DNA from: Candidatus Hydrogenedentota bacterium
Lineage (GTDB): Bacteria > Hydrogenedentota > Hydrogenedentia > Hydrogenedentales > SLHB01
Reading direction: 5' to 3'
Length of the DNA stretch: 57,116 bases
Assembly (NCBI GenBank): GCA_016215105.1
Contig: JACRLJ010000061.1
Location: 1-57,116 of the forward strand
The notes below the pieces were generated by a model. That model did not search any database and had not been told where the DNA came from. It worked only from the letters and a program-made list of their open reading frames with translations. The translations under genes were made by a program, and so were the position numbers. Below, piece by piece: positions 7,525-16,137 of this stretch. The first letter of the stretch is position 1; every line of letters begins with the position of its first letter.

Positions 7525-8529
7525 CTATTCTTCTATCCACTGCGCCTTATCGTTGGCTTCTGGCAAATTCACGGCCTCGTGACGCTGTTGAGCCTTCTTG
7601 GCGTATTTTTCCGCGCGCTTGCGGAGTTGCCGAAACTCATCGCTGGCGTCGTCGATTCGCGCTTCCCATTCCGTGCTCGGCTCCATAGACTCGCTTTCCT
7701 TGAGAAAGACGAGGATGGTGGACGCGGTGGCGACGGAATCGAAGAGAATCCATTTTTGCGCGAGTCCAAGAACAATTGCGGTGCCGAAGAGCGCGATGTG
7801 CATTTCGGGTGAATCGAACATGAACGAAAGTATTCCGGCAGGCAGCATCAAGAGCATCGCGACAATGCCTACGCTGGCGTAGCCCAAGAGGGTCAGGCGC
7901 GCGGCATGGTTCACCAGGGACCGGCGCTGCTGGCAGTAGAGCACGACGCCGTTCTTGGCCGCCTCGAAGGGGTTGTCATGTTTGTGCGCGAAGGTATAGG
8001 CGAGCACGGCGTCGTCAACATAGCCGACCGCCAGATTCGCGATGGGCTCAGCGGCCCAGTCCCATGCGCCGCCCGATGGAATCGGAACTGCCGCGCCAGC
8101 GTCCAGCAACTTATGGTTTATGGTCCGGTGAATTCTGTCCACATGTCCGCCGATCGAGCACAAGACACTCGTCTTCTTGAATCGTTTCTCGACGCGCTGC
8201 CGAGCCCAATCGGCCTGCACAATCCCCTCAGGGAGGCGTCCCTTTAGTGCTAACTCGGTCATCAGGGCTACGTGCCCCGCGTGAACCGACCGGAGGAAGC
8301 GGGACCGGCGCATCGCGCGCGATCCGAAGACTACCCCCGAGACTATGGTAAGCAGCAGTAATACCCAGAACACGGCAAAGCCAAAAAACGACCCAATGCA
8401 GCCGAGCAGCGCAAGCAGAAAGGCGATCCCTGCGCAGACACAGCCGTACATCGCCGCTCGAAGCAACAGATAGGGGGTCGTCTTAAACACGATCTCGACC
8501 GCCCGGTCGAGACGCAAGTCTGAATCCAT
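7525..8529 (-). CDS. hypothetical integral membrane protein
   Basis: I do not recognise this 334-residue protein. It has hydrophobic segments at about residues 22-46 and 48-70, and two more around 215-265, separated by a long hydrophilic loop (ADWARQRVEKRFKK, TINHKLLDAGAAVPIPSGGAWDWAAEP). The C-terminal ~50 residues are highly charged and probably coiled-coil (DEFRQLRKRAEKYAKKAQQRHE). It is probably a four-helix inner-membrane protein with a cytoplasmic tail. AGGAG precedes ATG 8529. No neighbour on the same strand suggests a function. Confidence 0.75.
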   Translation of the reverse strand: MDSDLRLDRAVEIVFKTTPYLLLRAAMYGCVCAGIAFLLALLGCIGSFFGFAVFWVLLLLTIVSGVVFGSRAMRRSRFLRSVHAGHVALMTELALKGRLPEGIVQADWARQRVEKRFKKTSVLCSIGGHVDRIHRTINHKLLDAGAAVPIPSGGAWDWAAEPIANLAVGYVDDAVLAYTFAHKHDNPFEAAKNGVVLYCQQRRSLVNHAARLTLLGYASVGIVAMLLMLPAGILSFMFDSPEMHIALFGTAIVLGLAQKWILFDSVATASTILVFLKESESMEPSTEWEARIDDASDEFRQLRKRAEKYAKKAQQRHEAVNLPEANDKAQWIEE

Positions 8530-8703
8530 AGTGAGCGCTCCTGGCCTGTCGGTCTGCCCTATCGCTCTATATCAATGTACGCGTAAACGGCGCGTAACAC
8601 AACCGGGCCAACTGTAACATGTCGTTCCGAGTCCGCTGCGGCAAACTCCGGATCTGTTTTGCCCAGAAAAAGCGTTCTGCGTGACGCCGTTACACGTCGG
8701 CGG

Positions 8704-8731
8704 TAGATTTTTCACTTCGTTCAGAATGACA
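8704..8731 (-). repeat. interspersed repeat of the CATTCTGA-CGAAG type
   Basis: The minus strand reads GTCATTCTGAACGAAGTGAA followed by AAATCT, a variant of a short interspersed repeat found between genes in many unrelated bacterial genomes. It lies in the gap between the membrane protein gene and the PIG-L gene. Confidence 0.6.
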
Positions 8732-8790
8732 CGTTGCGCGTTCCACCAGACGGACATCCGGAAAGGCGGAGCCGGCGGGTTCGCCGTGAT

Positions 8791-11145
8791 TTAGTTGTGA
8801 GGCGCGCCCAGCGCGATCATATTGGCGAACACGCGCAGGGCGCCGGGATGCAGCTCGCGCAGTTGGCGGTACCAACCCAACGCCGTGTAGAAATAGGTTC
8901 CCGCGCCGTACTTGGCAATCAGGCAACTACCGGGAGGGATCGATTCACCGGGATCAGAGCATCCCAACAGCGGTGTATACCGGTCGTCCCAGGAGTCTGG
9001 GAAATAGAGTCCGCGCTCTTGTATCCAGCCCGACCAATCGGACTCGGTGATCGCATTGGGCGAGGTGAACAGCGGGTTGTCCGGCGCGAGGAGTTGCACG
9101 GGCGCATCCTCTCGCGTGACCCGGTTCGTCGAGACATGGATTGGATAGGGCGCGTACGTTTCTTTCCAGTCAAACGTCTTCTGATACATCACCAGAAGCG
9201 CGCCGCCGCGCTTTACAAAGTCCAAGACGGTCTCGTTGTTCGATACGAGATCGGGGCGCATCCGGTACGCGCGAATGTCGATGATGATGACCGTGAACGC
9301 GGCCAGACGTTCCGGTGTAAAGTCTTTGAGCGTGAGCGCTTCATGCGGAACGTGGAACCGCTCGAGGGTCTTCATGAAGACGTCGTCATACGTTTGAACG
9401 ACGCCCACCCGCGCCGTTTTAGGAACTCTGACATCCACCAGCCGCAGCACCGCGTGCGAGGCATACGGCAGGCCCTCGACCATCGCGGTCAGGTGAAGAT
9501 CGCCGGCGGGGGCGTTTTCCGCCAGCGCGGCGGTAATGGGAATGATTCGCTGCCCGCCCGCGGCGGAGAATTCGACGGGAATTCGGCGCGTCTCGAGTTT
9601 GAGCGCGGGCGCCACCGACAGCAGCACAATTCCCCGCGCGGGGCCCGGCGAATGATTGGTGACGCGCACGCCGAACGTGACGGACCGATCGACGCCCAAG
9701 CGCGCCAAGTACTTGGGTTCAACGAACTCGGCGGTGATAGACTGCGCGACCTCGATGCGCAGCGGCGCGCGCAATTCGAGCGAGACTCCTCCGCAATCCG
9801 CCACCGCCGTGGCAATCAATTGCGGCTCCAGAAAATGGGGATCAAACAAGTGCTCCGCCAGAGGAAGCGTAATGGGCTCGTCATTGGGAATCGGCGTCTG
9901 GACGGTTGCGGTCGCGTCTTTGTTCGGCGTCAGGGTCACGGTCTCGGAACTTGGAGCGGATTTCGAAAACCACGGTTCAGGCAATACGGATATCACCGCG
10001 GATCGAGCGCTGGGAGAACCGAAGTCCCGCAAGGTCACGTTGACAGGCAGCGCTTGCCCCGGTATGCATTCGACGCCGCTCGTTTCCGAAGATAGGTCAA
10101 GGCCGGCGCCAACGACGGCGGCGTGATTCAGCCGTTCCCATCGGCGATGGTTCTCCGGAGACTCGTCCCGCCGCGCGCGCGCGTCCTTGACCAATTTCAG
10201 GAGCTTTGACTCCGAACCTGCGCTGTCCAAGCGCACGCGCGACAACGCGCGATCTTTCGAAGATACCCGGTCACGAAGGCCCTCGAGGAGCGCGCCGCCT
10301 GGCGCGGGAATGCTCCCAGCCGCGCCCTGCGGCGCTTCGGCAACGAGCGTGTAGTACGTCTTAGGCCGGCCTGAGAGATGAGACTCGGCAAACATTGCCA
10401 TACCTTGCGAACGGTGCTGGCGCAGCGCGTCGGCGGCGACCTCGGCGTACGTCAGTCCTCGCGCGGGTTCCAATTCGCCGATATCCACCAGTACGGACTT
10501 TGCGCCAGGAGGATTTGCCCAATCCCGAAGGAAAAGGCGCGACGCCTGCCAAGGTTTGAGGTCTTCGGCAATCTGCTCGGGAAACTTGGCGGGATCAGCG
10601 GCGGCGCCAAAGGCCTCTCTCAATGCGATACCGACCGCTTGATGATGGCCGTGGTCCTTGAGTGTGCCGTGGTGGCTGATGATCACATCGGGTTGTTCCG
10701 TGCGAATGGCGCGGACCAGCCGGCGCACGGTTTCTTCATGACCCCACACCTGAAACGCTTCGTCCGGCGATTTTGAGAAGCCGAATTCGGGAAGGTTGAG
10801 ATAGCGTAGCTCGGCGCCCTGGATGCGCGTGGCCGCCGTGGTTTCGCGCGTACGGATGACGCCGAGATCGTTGTACAACTCGGGTCCGATCTCGTTCTGG
10901 CCGCCTTCGCCGCGCGTGGCAAATACCGCCACGGTGTGAATACCATATTTCATCCGGTAATAGGCCAGGGTCGCGCCATCTTCGTCGTCGGGATGCGCCG
11001 CGACGCACATGAGGCGCAGATCGGTCCCAACGTCGAGCAAGGCCTGATGCAGCGCCACATCGCCAAGGTCGGGCGCGCACCACGCGCGAAGACAGAGCAA
11101 CGCAAAGAGTATGTGCAGCGCCTGCGTCCGCCGTTGCGTGTTCAC
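8791..11145 (-). CDS. secreted PIG-L family deacetylase with large C-terminal region
   Basis: PIG-L/LmbE enzymes are zinc-dependent hydrolases that remove acetyl groups from N-acetylglucosamine conjugates and related compounds. This 784-residue protein has a signal peptide (ALHILFALLCLRAWCA), then the PIG-L domain over about residues 43-270 with AHPDDE (50-55), GEGGQNE, RTRETTAA and HHGTLKDHGHHQA as metal and substrate motifs. About residues 330-610 look like Ig/CARDB-like beta domains (LGVDRSVTFGVRVTNHSPGPA), and the last ~170 resemble a glutamine-amidotransferase-like fold (LAAFTVIIIDIRAYRMRPDL, GGALLVMYQKTFDWKE). The GTG start lies four bases after the methyltransferase stop with GAGGAG upstream, so it is the last gene of a three-gene operon. 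Confidence 0.85.
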   Translation of the reverse strand: MNTQRRTQALHILFALLCLRAWCAPDLGDVALHQALLDVGTDLRLMCVAAHPDDEDGATLAYYRMKYGIHTVAVFATRGEGGQNEIGPELYNDLGVIRTRETTAATRIQGAELRYLNLPEFGFSKSPDEAFQVWGHEETVRRLVRAIRTEQPDVIISHHGTLKDHGHHQAVGIALREAFGAAADPAKFPEQIAEDLKPWQASRLFLRDWANPPGAKSVLVDIGELEPARGLTYAEVAADALRQHRSQGMAMFAESHLSGRPKTYYTLVAEAPQGAAGSIPAPGGALLEGLRDRVSSKDRALSRVRLDSAGSESKLLKLVKDARARRDESPENHRRWERLNHAAVVGAGLDLSSETSGVECIPGQALPVNVTLRDFGSPSARSAVISVLPEPWFSKSAPSSETVTLTPNKDATATVQTPIPNDEPITLPLAEHLFDPHFLEPQLIATAVADCGGVSLELRAPLRIEVAQSITAEFVEPKYLARLGVDRSVTFGVRVTNHSPGPARGIVLLSVAPALKLETRRIPVEFSAAGGQRIIPITAALAENAPAGDLHLTAMVEGLPYASHAVLRLVDVRVPKTARVGVVQTYDDVFMKTLERFHVPHEALTLKDFTPERLAAFTVIIIDIRAYRMRPDLVSNNETVLDFVKRGGALLVMYQKTFDWKETYAPYPIHVSTNRVTREDAPVQLLAPDNPLFTSPNAITESDWSGWIQERGLYFPDSWDDRYTPLLGCSDPGESIPPGSCLIAKYGAGTYFYTALGWYRQLRELHPGALRVFANMIALGAPHN

Positions 11146-11149
11146 GGGG

Positions 11150-12769
11150 TTACGTTCTCCTCTTCAGTTGCGCGTGGAGCATTTCGGTGATCAGCGGATT
11201 CAGATAGTACTTCGCGATCCACTCGATAACCGGCACGCACACCGCGTCACCAAATCCAAACAGAGCCTGGTTCCGCCGGCCAGAGACGACGTAATCGTCC
11301 GCGCCCATCAGGCGCGCGCACTCGCGCGGCGTTAACAGTCTGACTTGATAGCGCCCTTGGCCCGCTGCGAATAGAATCTGCCGTCCGCTTCCTCCGCGCG
11401 GCGTCCGAAGGCAACCGGCGACGCCGTCGGTGCGCAACTCGGCCATGGTCTTGCCTTGGCGCACGCGCCGAAATACGGTTCCATACGATCGCCGCGGGTT
11501 GGCAATCATTGCGTCTGCGACGGCCCGGTGGCGGGAACTCATCTGATTAAGCAAGTGCTCCGCCCGATCATGCGCCCACCACTCGAGGGAGTCATCCGGA
11601 AGCGTCTCCACAATGTCTTCGAGTACGGTTTCGCTCTTTGGAAGACTCGGCAGTTTGCGGACTCTCCACTGAACCGCGGGGTGTGATCGGACAAATTCGG
11701 TCAGCGACTTAGGCCGCGTGTCCGTCGGTTCTAGAACAAGCGCTGCATCGTCCATATTTCCCAATACGCCGACGAGGAAGAGTCTCGAGCGGCTTTGAGG
11801 AACAAAGCGCGCGGCGTCGATCAGAAATGGGTCCACCGCGTAGCCCAGTTGGTTCAGGGCCAGGCAGGCGGACTCAAAGTCCTTGCCGCCGTGCGACGTC
11901 AAAAAGCCCGGAACGTTTTCTATAAGGATGAGAGGCGGGCGGCGGCGGCCGAGTTCGGTCAATACCTTTACGAAGCCCCAGAACGCTGACGACTGTCTTC
12001 CTTCGAGCCCGCCTCTCGAGCCCGCCAATGACAGGTCGTTGCAGGGAAAGGAGGCGGTGGCGAGGGCCACGGAAGGGACGCGCCGCGCGGACAGTTCGTG
12101 AATGTCGCCCAGCATCAGATGTTCGGGCGCATCACGAAAATGCCGGTCGTACATTTCCTTTTTGTGCGCATCGATGTCGTTGGCGAAAACGATGTTCCAG
12201 CCTTGGCGCTCGAGCCCGATCCGCATGAGCCCGATCCCGGCGAAGAATTCCGCCACGGATCTATCCGACGTTAGAGGCAAGTCCGGTTGGGCTTTTCGAC
12301 TGACCGGCGCCGCCGCCAGAGCAGCGCATTCGTTCACGTGATGTGTTATGTCGCTCTCCCAAAAACGCAGGACATTCCAGCCCAGCCGCGTCAATTCCGC
12401 GGTGGCCTTGCAGTCCCGCTCCATGTTACGCCGGATCTTCTTGAGCCAGTACTCGCGCCGCGGGCTATCCTCGAACTGCGCTTCGAGCGAGGGCAGGCCT
12501 CTTCGGCGCCATTGGTTGCCGTGCCAGAAATCACCGTCAACAAAGATCGCCAATCGGCGGGCCGGTATGACGATATCGGGTTTTCCCGGCAACGAGTCTA
12601 CGTGCAAACGATAGCGCAGTCCGTGCGCCCACAGTGCCTTTCGGAACACCACCTCCGGGGTGGTGTTCTCGCTTTTCACTTGGCGCATGATATCCGAAAT
12701 CTGTTCAGCGCTGCGGCGGTTCCGCAAGCTGGGCGGCGCGTCCTTGTTTTTCCCGGCGCTGCGCGCCAC
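11150..12769 (-). CDS. Vsr endonuclease fused to C5 cytosine DNA methyltransferase
   Basis: Residues 15-145 match very-short-patch-repair (Vsr) endonucleases, which nick beside T:G mismatches caused by deamination of 5-methylcytosine: IMRQVKSENTTPEVVFRKAL, GKPDIVIP (catalytic Asp65), IFVDGDFWHG, YWLKKIRRNMERD, GWNVLRFWE. The zinc-site Cys of E. coli Vsr is not kept. Residues 170-530 are a complete C5 methyltransferase: AEFFAGIGL (motif I), SFPCNDLS with catalytic Cys243 (IV), ENVPGF (VI), QSRSRLF (VIII), LTPRECARLMG (IX) and LFGFGDAVCVPV (X). Separate dcm and vsr genes are the usual arrangement. The GTG start lies three bases after the decarboxylase stop, so translation is probably coupled. 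No separate restriction endonuclease gene is nearby. Confidence 0.92.
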   Translation of the reverse strand: MARSAGKNKDAPPSLRNRRSAEQISDIMRQVKSENTTPEVVFRKALWAHGLRYRLHVDSLPGKPDIVIPARRLAIFVDGDFWHGNQWRRRGLPSLEAQFEDSPRREYWLKKIRRNMERDCKATAELTRLGWNVLRFWESDITHHVNECAALAAAPVSRKAQPDLPLTSDRSVAEFFAGIGLMRIGLERQGWNIVFANDIDAHKKEMYDRHFRDAPEHLMLGDIHELSARRVPSVALATASFPCNDLSLAGSRGGLEGRQSSAFWGFVKVLTELGRRRPPLILIENVPGFLTSHGGKDFESACLALNQLGYAVDPFLIDAARFVPQSRSRLFLVGVLGNMDDAALVLEPTDTRPKSLTEFVRSHPAVQWRVRKLPSLPKSETVLEDIVETLPDDSLEWWAHDRAEHLLNQMSSRHRAVADAMIANPRRSYGTVFRRVRQGKTMAELRTDGVAGCLRTPRGGSGRQILFAAGQGRYQVRLLTPRECARLMGADDYVVSGRRNQALFGFGDAVCVPVIEWIAKYYLNPLITEMLHAQLKRRT

Positions 12770-12772
12770 GGC

Positions 12773-14152
12773 CTAGACCTCTTCTCTGGCGCGCTTCGCC
12801 TCTTCCCTGATGCACGCGAGCAACACAACGAGGTGCTCTTCCGTCGTCAACGGATTGATGAGCGTCGTACGCATGAAGAGGCCTGCGGCATCGAGATCGC
12901 CCGCGCCGTTGGGCGTATGGCGAAAACACACGATATTGGCTTCCGGTTCGGCGGCCAACTCGAAATCCGGCGCCTCGCGAAGCATCGTTGCGAAACGCCG
13001 GGCGAGGTCGTATTGCCGCGTGACGTAGTCGGCGAAGAAGCGCGTTCCGTAGCACATCAACGCCGTGTACACCTTCAACGAGAGCATGCGCTTGGTGCAT
13101 TCGATGGTGCGGTGGCCGATGTTGTACCACTCTTCCCGGGGGCTCTTGACGAACAAGTAGGACGCGCGCTGCTCGAACGCGCGGTAGGAATCGTCCCCGT
13201 TGCGAAAGAGCACCGCAGTGACCAGCGCAGGCATCAGCAGCATCTTGTGCGCGTCGAACACCACGGAGTCCGCGCGCTCGACGCCGCGCAGTAGAGGCCG
13301 GTACGTTTCGCTCAACGCGGCGGGCGCGCCGTGCGCGGCGTCCACGTGCAGCCACAGATCGTTCGCGGCGCAGAAATCCGCGATGGCGTCGAGTGGATCG
13401 TAGGTCCCCGTGGGCGTCGTACAGGCGCTTCCCACCACACCGATGACGCGCCGGCCGAGCGATTCGGCGTGGCGAAGGCGTTCCGGCAGGGCGTCCACGC
13501 AGAGCTTGAACTGCGCGTCGCAGGGGACCGTAATCGCGCCGTCGTCACCCCAGCCCATGATCTTGACGGCGCGCCGGACAGAGTAATGCGCTTGGTCCGA
13601 CACCAGAACGGCGGGAAGCTTATCGGACGAGTCCGCGCCTTTCGCGTGGCGCATGGCCAGGAACGCGGTCAGGTTTCCGATGGAGCCACCCGAGGTCAAG
13701 ACCCCGTCCGCTTGCGAGTCGAAGCCGAGCAGCTGCGCCATCCACGCGATCACGCGGCATTCCATCGCGGTGCCGGACATCCCCATTTCGTACACCGCCA
13801 TGCCGTTGTTCAGCAGGGCGCCCACCATGTCGCACAGCGCCGCGGCGGGGAGCGGTCCCGGCACTTGGTGGCCCATGTAGCGCGGGTGGTGCAGGTGGTT
13901 GGCTTCGCGGACGACCAATTGAAGGATGTCATGCAGGGCGCCGGTGGGCTCCTCTGGAAAATCCCCCGGCCACGAATCCACCATGGCCTGCGGCTCCAGC
14001 CAAGGCAGGACAGGCATCGGCGTCCCGGACGAAGCCGCGTCGAGGTAATCGGCGAGCATATCAATAACCCGGTGGCCGTTTGCGCGGAATGTCTCCGCAT
14101 CGAACGCGTGTTGGAACGGGAGTGCGGTAGGCGGGACTGGTGGGTGGTCCAT
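12773..14152 (-). CDS. PLP-dependent aromatic/group II amino acid decarboxylase
   Basis: This 459-residue protein is a fold-type I PLP enzyme of the aromatic-L-amino-acid/glutamate decarboxylase group. It shows HPRYMGHQ near the substrate site, EMGMSGTAMECRVIAWMAQLLG, TSGGSIGNLTA for phosphate binding, His190 in QAHYS stacking on PLP, VDAAHG with Asp271, and the Schiff-base lysine Lys303 in DAHKMLLMP (more often NPHKW). CTTPTGTYDPL is also typical. Its substrate (Tyr, Trp, Glu, Asp or other) cannot be told from sequence. It heads an operon with the Vsr-methyltransferase and PIG-L genes, unusual company for a metabolic decarboxylase. Confidence 0.88.
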   Translation of the reverse strand: MDHPPVPPTALPFQHAFDAETFRANGHRVIDMLADYLDAASSGTPMPVLPWLEPQAMVDSWPGDFPEEPTGALHDILQLVVREANHLHHPRYMGHQVPGPLPAAALCDMVGALLNNGMAVYEMGMSGTAMECRVIAWMAQLLGFDSQADGVLTSGGSIGNLTAFLAMRHAKGADSSDKLPAVLVSDQAHYSVRRAVKIMGWGDDGAITVPCDAQFKLCVDALPERLRHAESLGRRVIGVVGSACTTPTGTYDPLDAIADFCAANDLWLHVDAAHGAPAALSETYRPLLRGVERADSVVFDAHKMLLMPALVTAVLFRNGDDSYRAFEQRASYLFVKSPREEWYNIGHRTIECTKRMLSLKVYTALMCYGTRFFADYVTRQYDLARRFATMLREAPDFELAAEPEANIVCFRHTPNGAGDLDAAGLFMRTTLINPLTTEEHLVVLLACIREEAKRAREEV

Positions 14153-14329
14153 TCAGAGCTCCGATGCAATGCTGAAAATGCGAAAACAGGACGCGTCGAT
14201 GAATTCTTGGCCAAAGAATGCATAGTATACTATAGATAAATGGGCGATTAGTTAATAGTAGGGCAGTGTAACTGACGTTTTCCGGCGCGGCCCTTGCGCG
14301 CGCGGGACGCCGTTTGGATGAGAGGCACG
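14153..14329. promoter_or_regulatory. AT-rich divergent promoter region
   Basis: An AT-rich patch at about 14216-14262 (containing ATAGTATACTATAGATAAAT) separates the minus-strand operon from the plus-strand HAD gene. It holds good -10-like hexamers on both strands (TATACT on the minus strand), but no clear paired -35, so exact promoters are uncertain. Confidence 0.35.
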
Positions 14330-15064
14330 ATGCAGTTTGAGAGCATTGCGGCCGTGTTGTTCGATCTCGACGGCACGTTGCTCGAGCATGCGTTCACGTG
14401 GGAGGAAATCTGTCGGGCCACGTACGACGAGTTTGCGGATCGGATTGACCCGGCGAAGCAGGATCAGTTTTGGGCGGCGTATTCCGCGAAGGCGGGCGAG
14501 TTGTGGGCGATGATGCTGGATGGCTCGCTGCCGCAGCATGGCGCCCGCACGACGGGGTTGTTGCACGCCCTGCGCGAGATCAACGCCGACGAGGGACTGG
14601 CGGCGCCGATGCTTCTTAGCCGCGACCGGAAGCTGCTGGAAGGCGGCGCGCTGGCGACCGACGCGATTCCGGTGTTGCGCCGGTTGCGGTCCGCGGGCCT
14701 CAAGATCGGAATCGTGACCAACGGTTATATATCCACGCAACAGATGAAGATCGATCATTATGGGTTGGATTCGTACGTGGATTTCACCGTGATTTCGCAG
14801 GCGGTCGGATTTCACAAACCCGACAAGGCCATTTTTGATGTGGCGTTGTCGCTTGCGGAAGCCGCGCCCGAATGCGCGGTGTTCGTGGGAGATACCGTCG
14901 AAACGGACATTCACGGGGCCCTCAACGCCGGTTTACATCCCGTGCTCATCGATCAGACGCGCACGCACGACGGCCTCGTATCCTACGGGGGCCAGGAAGT
15001 GACGATTACCTGCATTCGCCGGCTTCGGCAGCTACTGCCGGAACTGAGGATGGAGGAAATGTAG
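14330..15064 (+). CDS. HAD-superfamily hydrolase
   Basis: This 244-residue phosphatase-like protein shows the four HAD motifs in order: VLFDLDGTLLEH (nucleophile Asp), IVTNGYIS, the lysine in FHKPDKAIF, and VFVGDTVETDIHGALNAG. The helical cap between motifs I and II fits subfamily I (phosphoglycolate phosphatase/haloacid dehalogenase-like). The substrate is not predictable. ATG 14330 follows GAGAGG closely; ATG 14318 is an alternative in the same frame. The downstream gene is convergent. Confidence 0.9.
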   Translation: MQFESIAAVLFDLDGTLLEHAFTWEEICRATYDEFADRIDPAKQDQFWAAYSAKAGELWAMMLDGSLPQHGARTTGLLHALREINADEGLAAPMLLSRDRKLLEGGALATDAIPVLRRLRSAGLKIGIVTNGYISTQQMKIDHYGLDSYVDFTVISQAVGFHKPDKAIFDVALSLAEAAPECAVFVGDTVETDIHGALNAGLHPVLIDQTRTHDGLVSYGGQEVTITCIRRLRQLLPELRMEEM

Positions 15065-15080
15065 AAGGGGAGGTCGGCGG

Positions 15081-16106
15081 TCAGGCGCGAACGGTCTGTT
15101 TCGAGAGTATGTCGCGAACAATTGTGGGGCCGTGGTTACGGCTGTTCTCGATGAAAACGGAGTTCGATTCGACGCCGGCGATCAGTGTGCCGGCGACATA
15201 GAGGCCCGGCACGGTTGTCTCGAATTTGTCGGAGAGCACCGGCTTTCCCGATTGCGAATCGACCGTGGCGCCCGCGCGCTCGATGAGGGAGGTGTCGGGC
15301 CGGTATCCGGTCATCGCCAGCACGAAATCGCAGGAAACGGTGAAGTGGTGGCCGCGAACGTCCTCGAGGACGGCGTCGTCCCGGCGTATTTCGATGACAC
15401 GGGCGTTGCGGTAGGCCGTGATGGCGCCTTCGGCGATACGGTTCTCGATGTCCGGCTCGATCCAGTATTTCGTGTCGAATCGTTCACTCCGCATCGCGAC
15501 TGTTACGTGCGCTCCGCGCCGCCAAAGCTCGAGGGCGACTTCCGCGGCGGAACTGCCTGCGCCGATGACGAGCACGTCGTGGCCGGCGTAGTAATGGGCC
15601 TCACTGTAGCGGTGCGTGACTTTGGGCAGATCCTCACCGGGGACATCGAGCAGGCGCGGACTGTCGTAAAAGCCGGTGGCCACGACGGCGTTACGCGCTT
15701 CCCAGGCGTATTCGCGCCCGAACATGTCCCGCGCCTGGACCGTAAACAAGTCGTCGGCTTGCGCGACTGCGGTAACTTCGCGGTACGTGACCACGTCAAG
15801 GCCGAAATACGTGATAAACGCACGGCAATATTGGAGGTACTCCCGGCGCGTGGGACGTGTATCATTCGTGAGCAGCGGAAAACCGGCCAGTTCGAGCTTG
15901 TCGGAGGTGGAGAACCACCGCATGTACGTTGGGTGCGCGACCAGCGCGCCACAGACGGGTCCTTTGTCGATCGCGACCGCGCGCAAATTTGCCTGGCGCG
16001 CCGCGTGCAGCGTACACAATGCGGCCGGCCCGGCGCCGACAACGACAATATCCTGAATTTCATCCAGCCCGACGGTCTTCACGATGATCGAATCTCCATA
16101 TCGCAT
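15081..16106 (-). CDS. YpdA-like FAD/NAD(P)-dependent oxidoreductase
   Basis: The protein has two Rossmann nucleotide sites, IVVVGAGPAALCTL at the N-terminus for FAD and VLVIGAGSSAAEVALEL in the middle for NAD(P)H, plus VVATGFYDSPRLL and a C-terminal VPGLYVAGTLIAG. There is no CxxC redox pair, which fits YpdA (bacillithiol disulfide reductase type) rather than thioredoxin reductase. Family knowledge suggests reduction of a low-molecular-weight thiol disulfide, but the thiol in this organism is unknown. The start could be ATG 16106 or GTG 16082 (which has GGAG upstream). Confidence 0.82.
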   Translation of the reverse strand: MRYGDSIIVKTVGLDEIQDIVVVGAGPAALCTLHAARQANLRAVAIDKGPVCGALVAHPTYMRWFSTSDKLELAGFPLLTNDTRPTRREYLQYCRAFITYFGLDVVTYREVTAVAQADDLFTVQARDMFGREYAWEARNAVVATGFYDSPRLLDVPGEDLPKVTHRYSEAHYYAGHDVLVIGAGSSAAEVALELWRRGAHVTVAMRSERFDTKYWIEPDIENRIAEGAITAYRNARVIEIRRDDAVLEDVRGHHFTVSCDFVLAMTGYRPDTSLIERAGATVDSQSGKPVLSDKFETTVPGLYVAGTLIAGVESNSVFIENSRNHGPTIVRDILSKQTVRA

Positions 16107-16137
16107 TCTAGCACAGCGCGCGAAAGGGCGGCTACGG

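Noticed and set aside
8734-10095. A 453-codon open frame on the plus strand
   Set aside because: Shadow of the PIG-L gene on the other strand; Arg-rich composition typical of GC-rich antisense frames.
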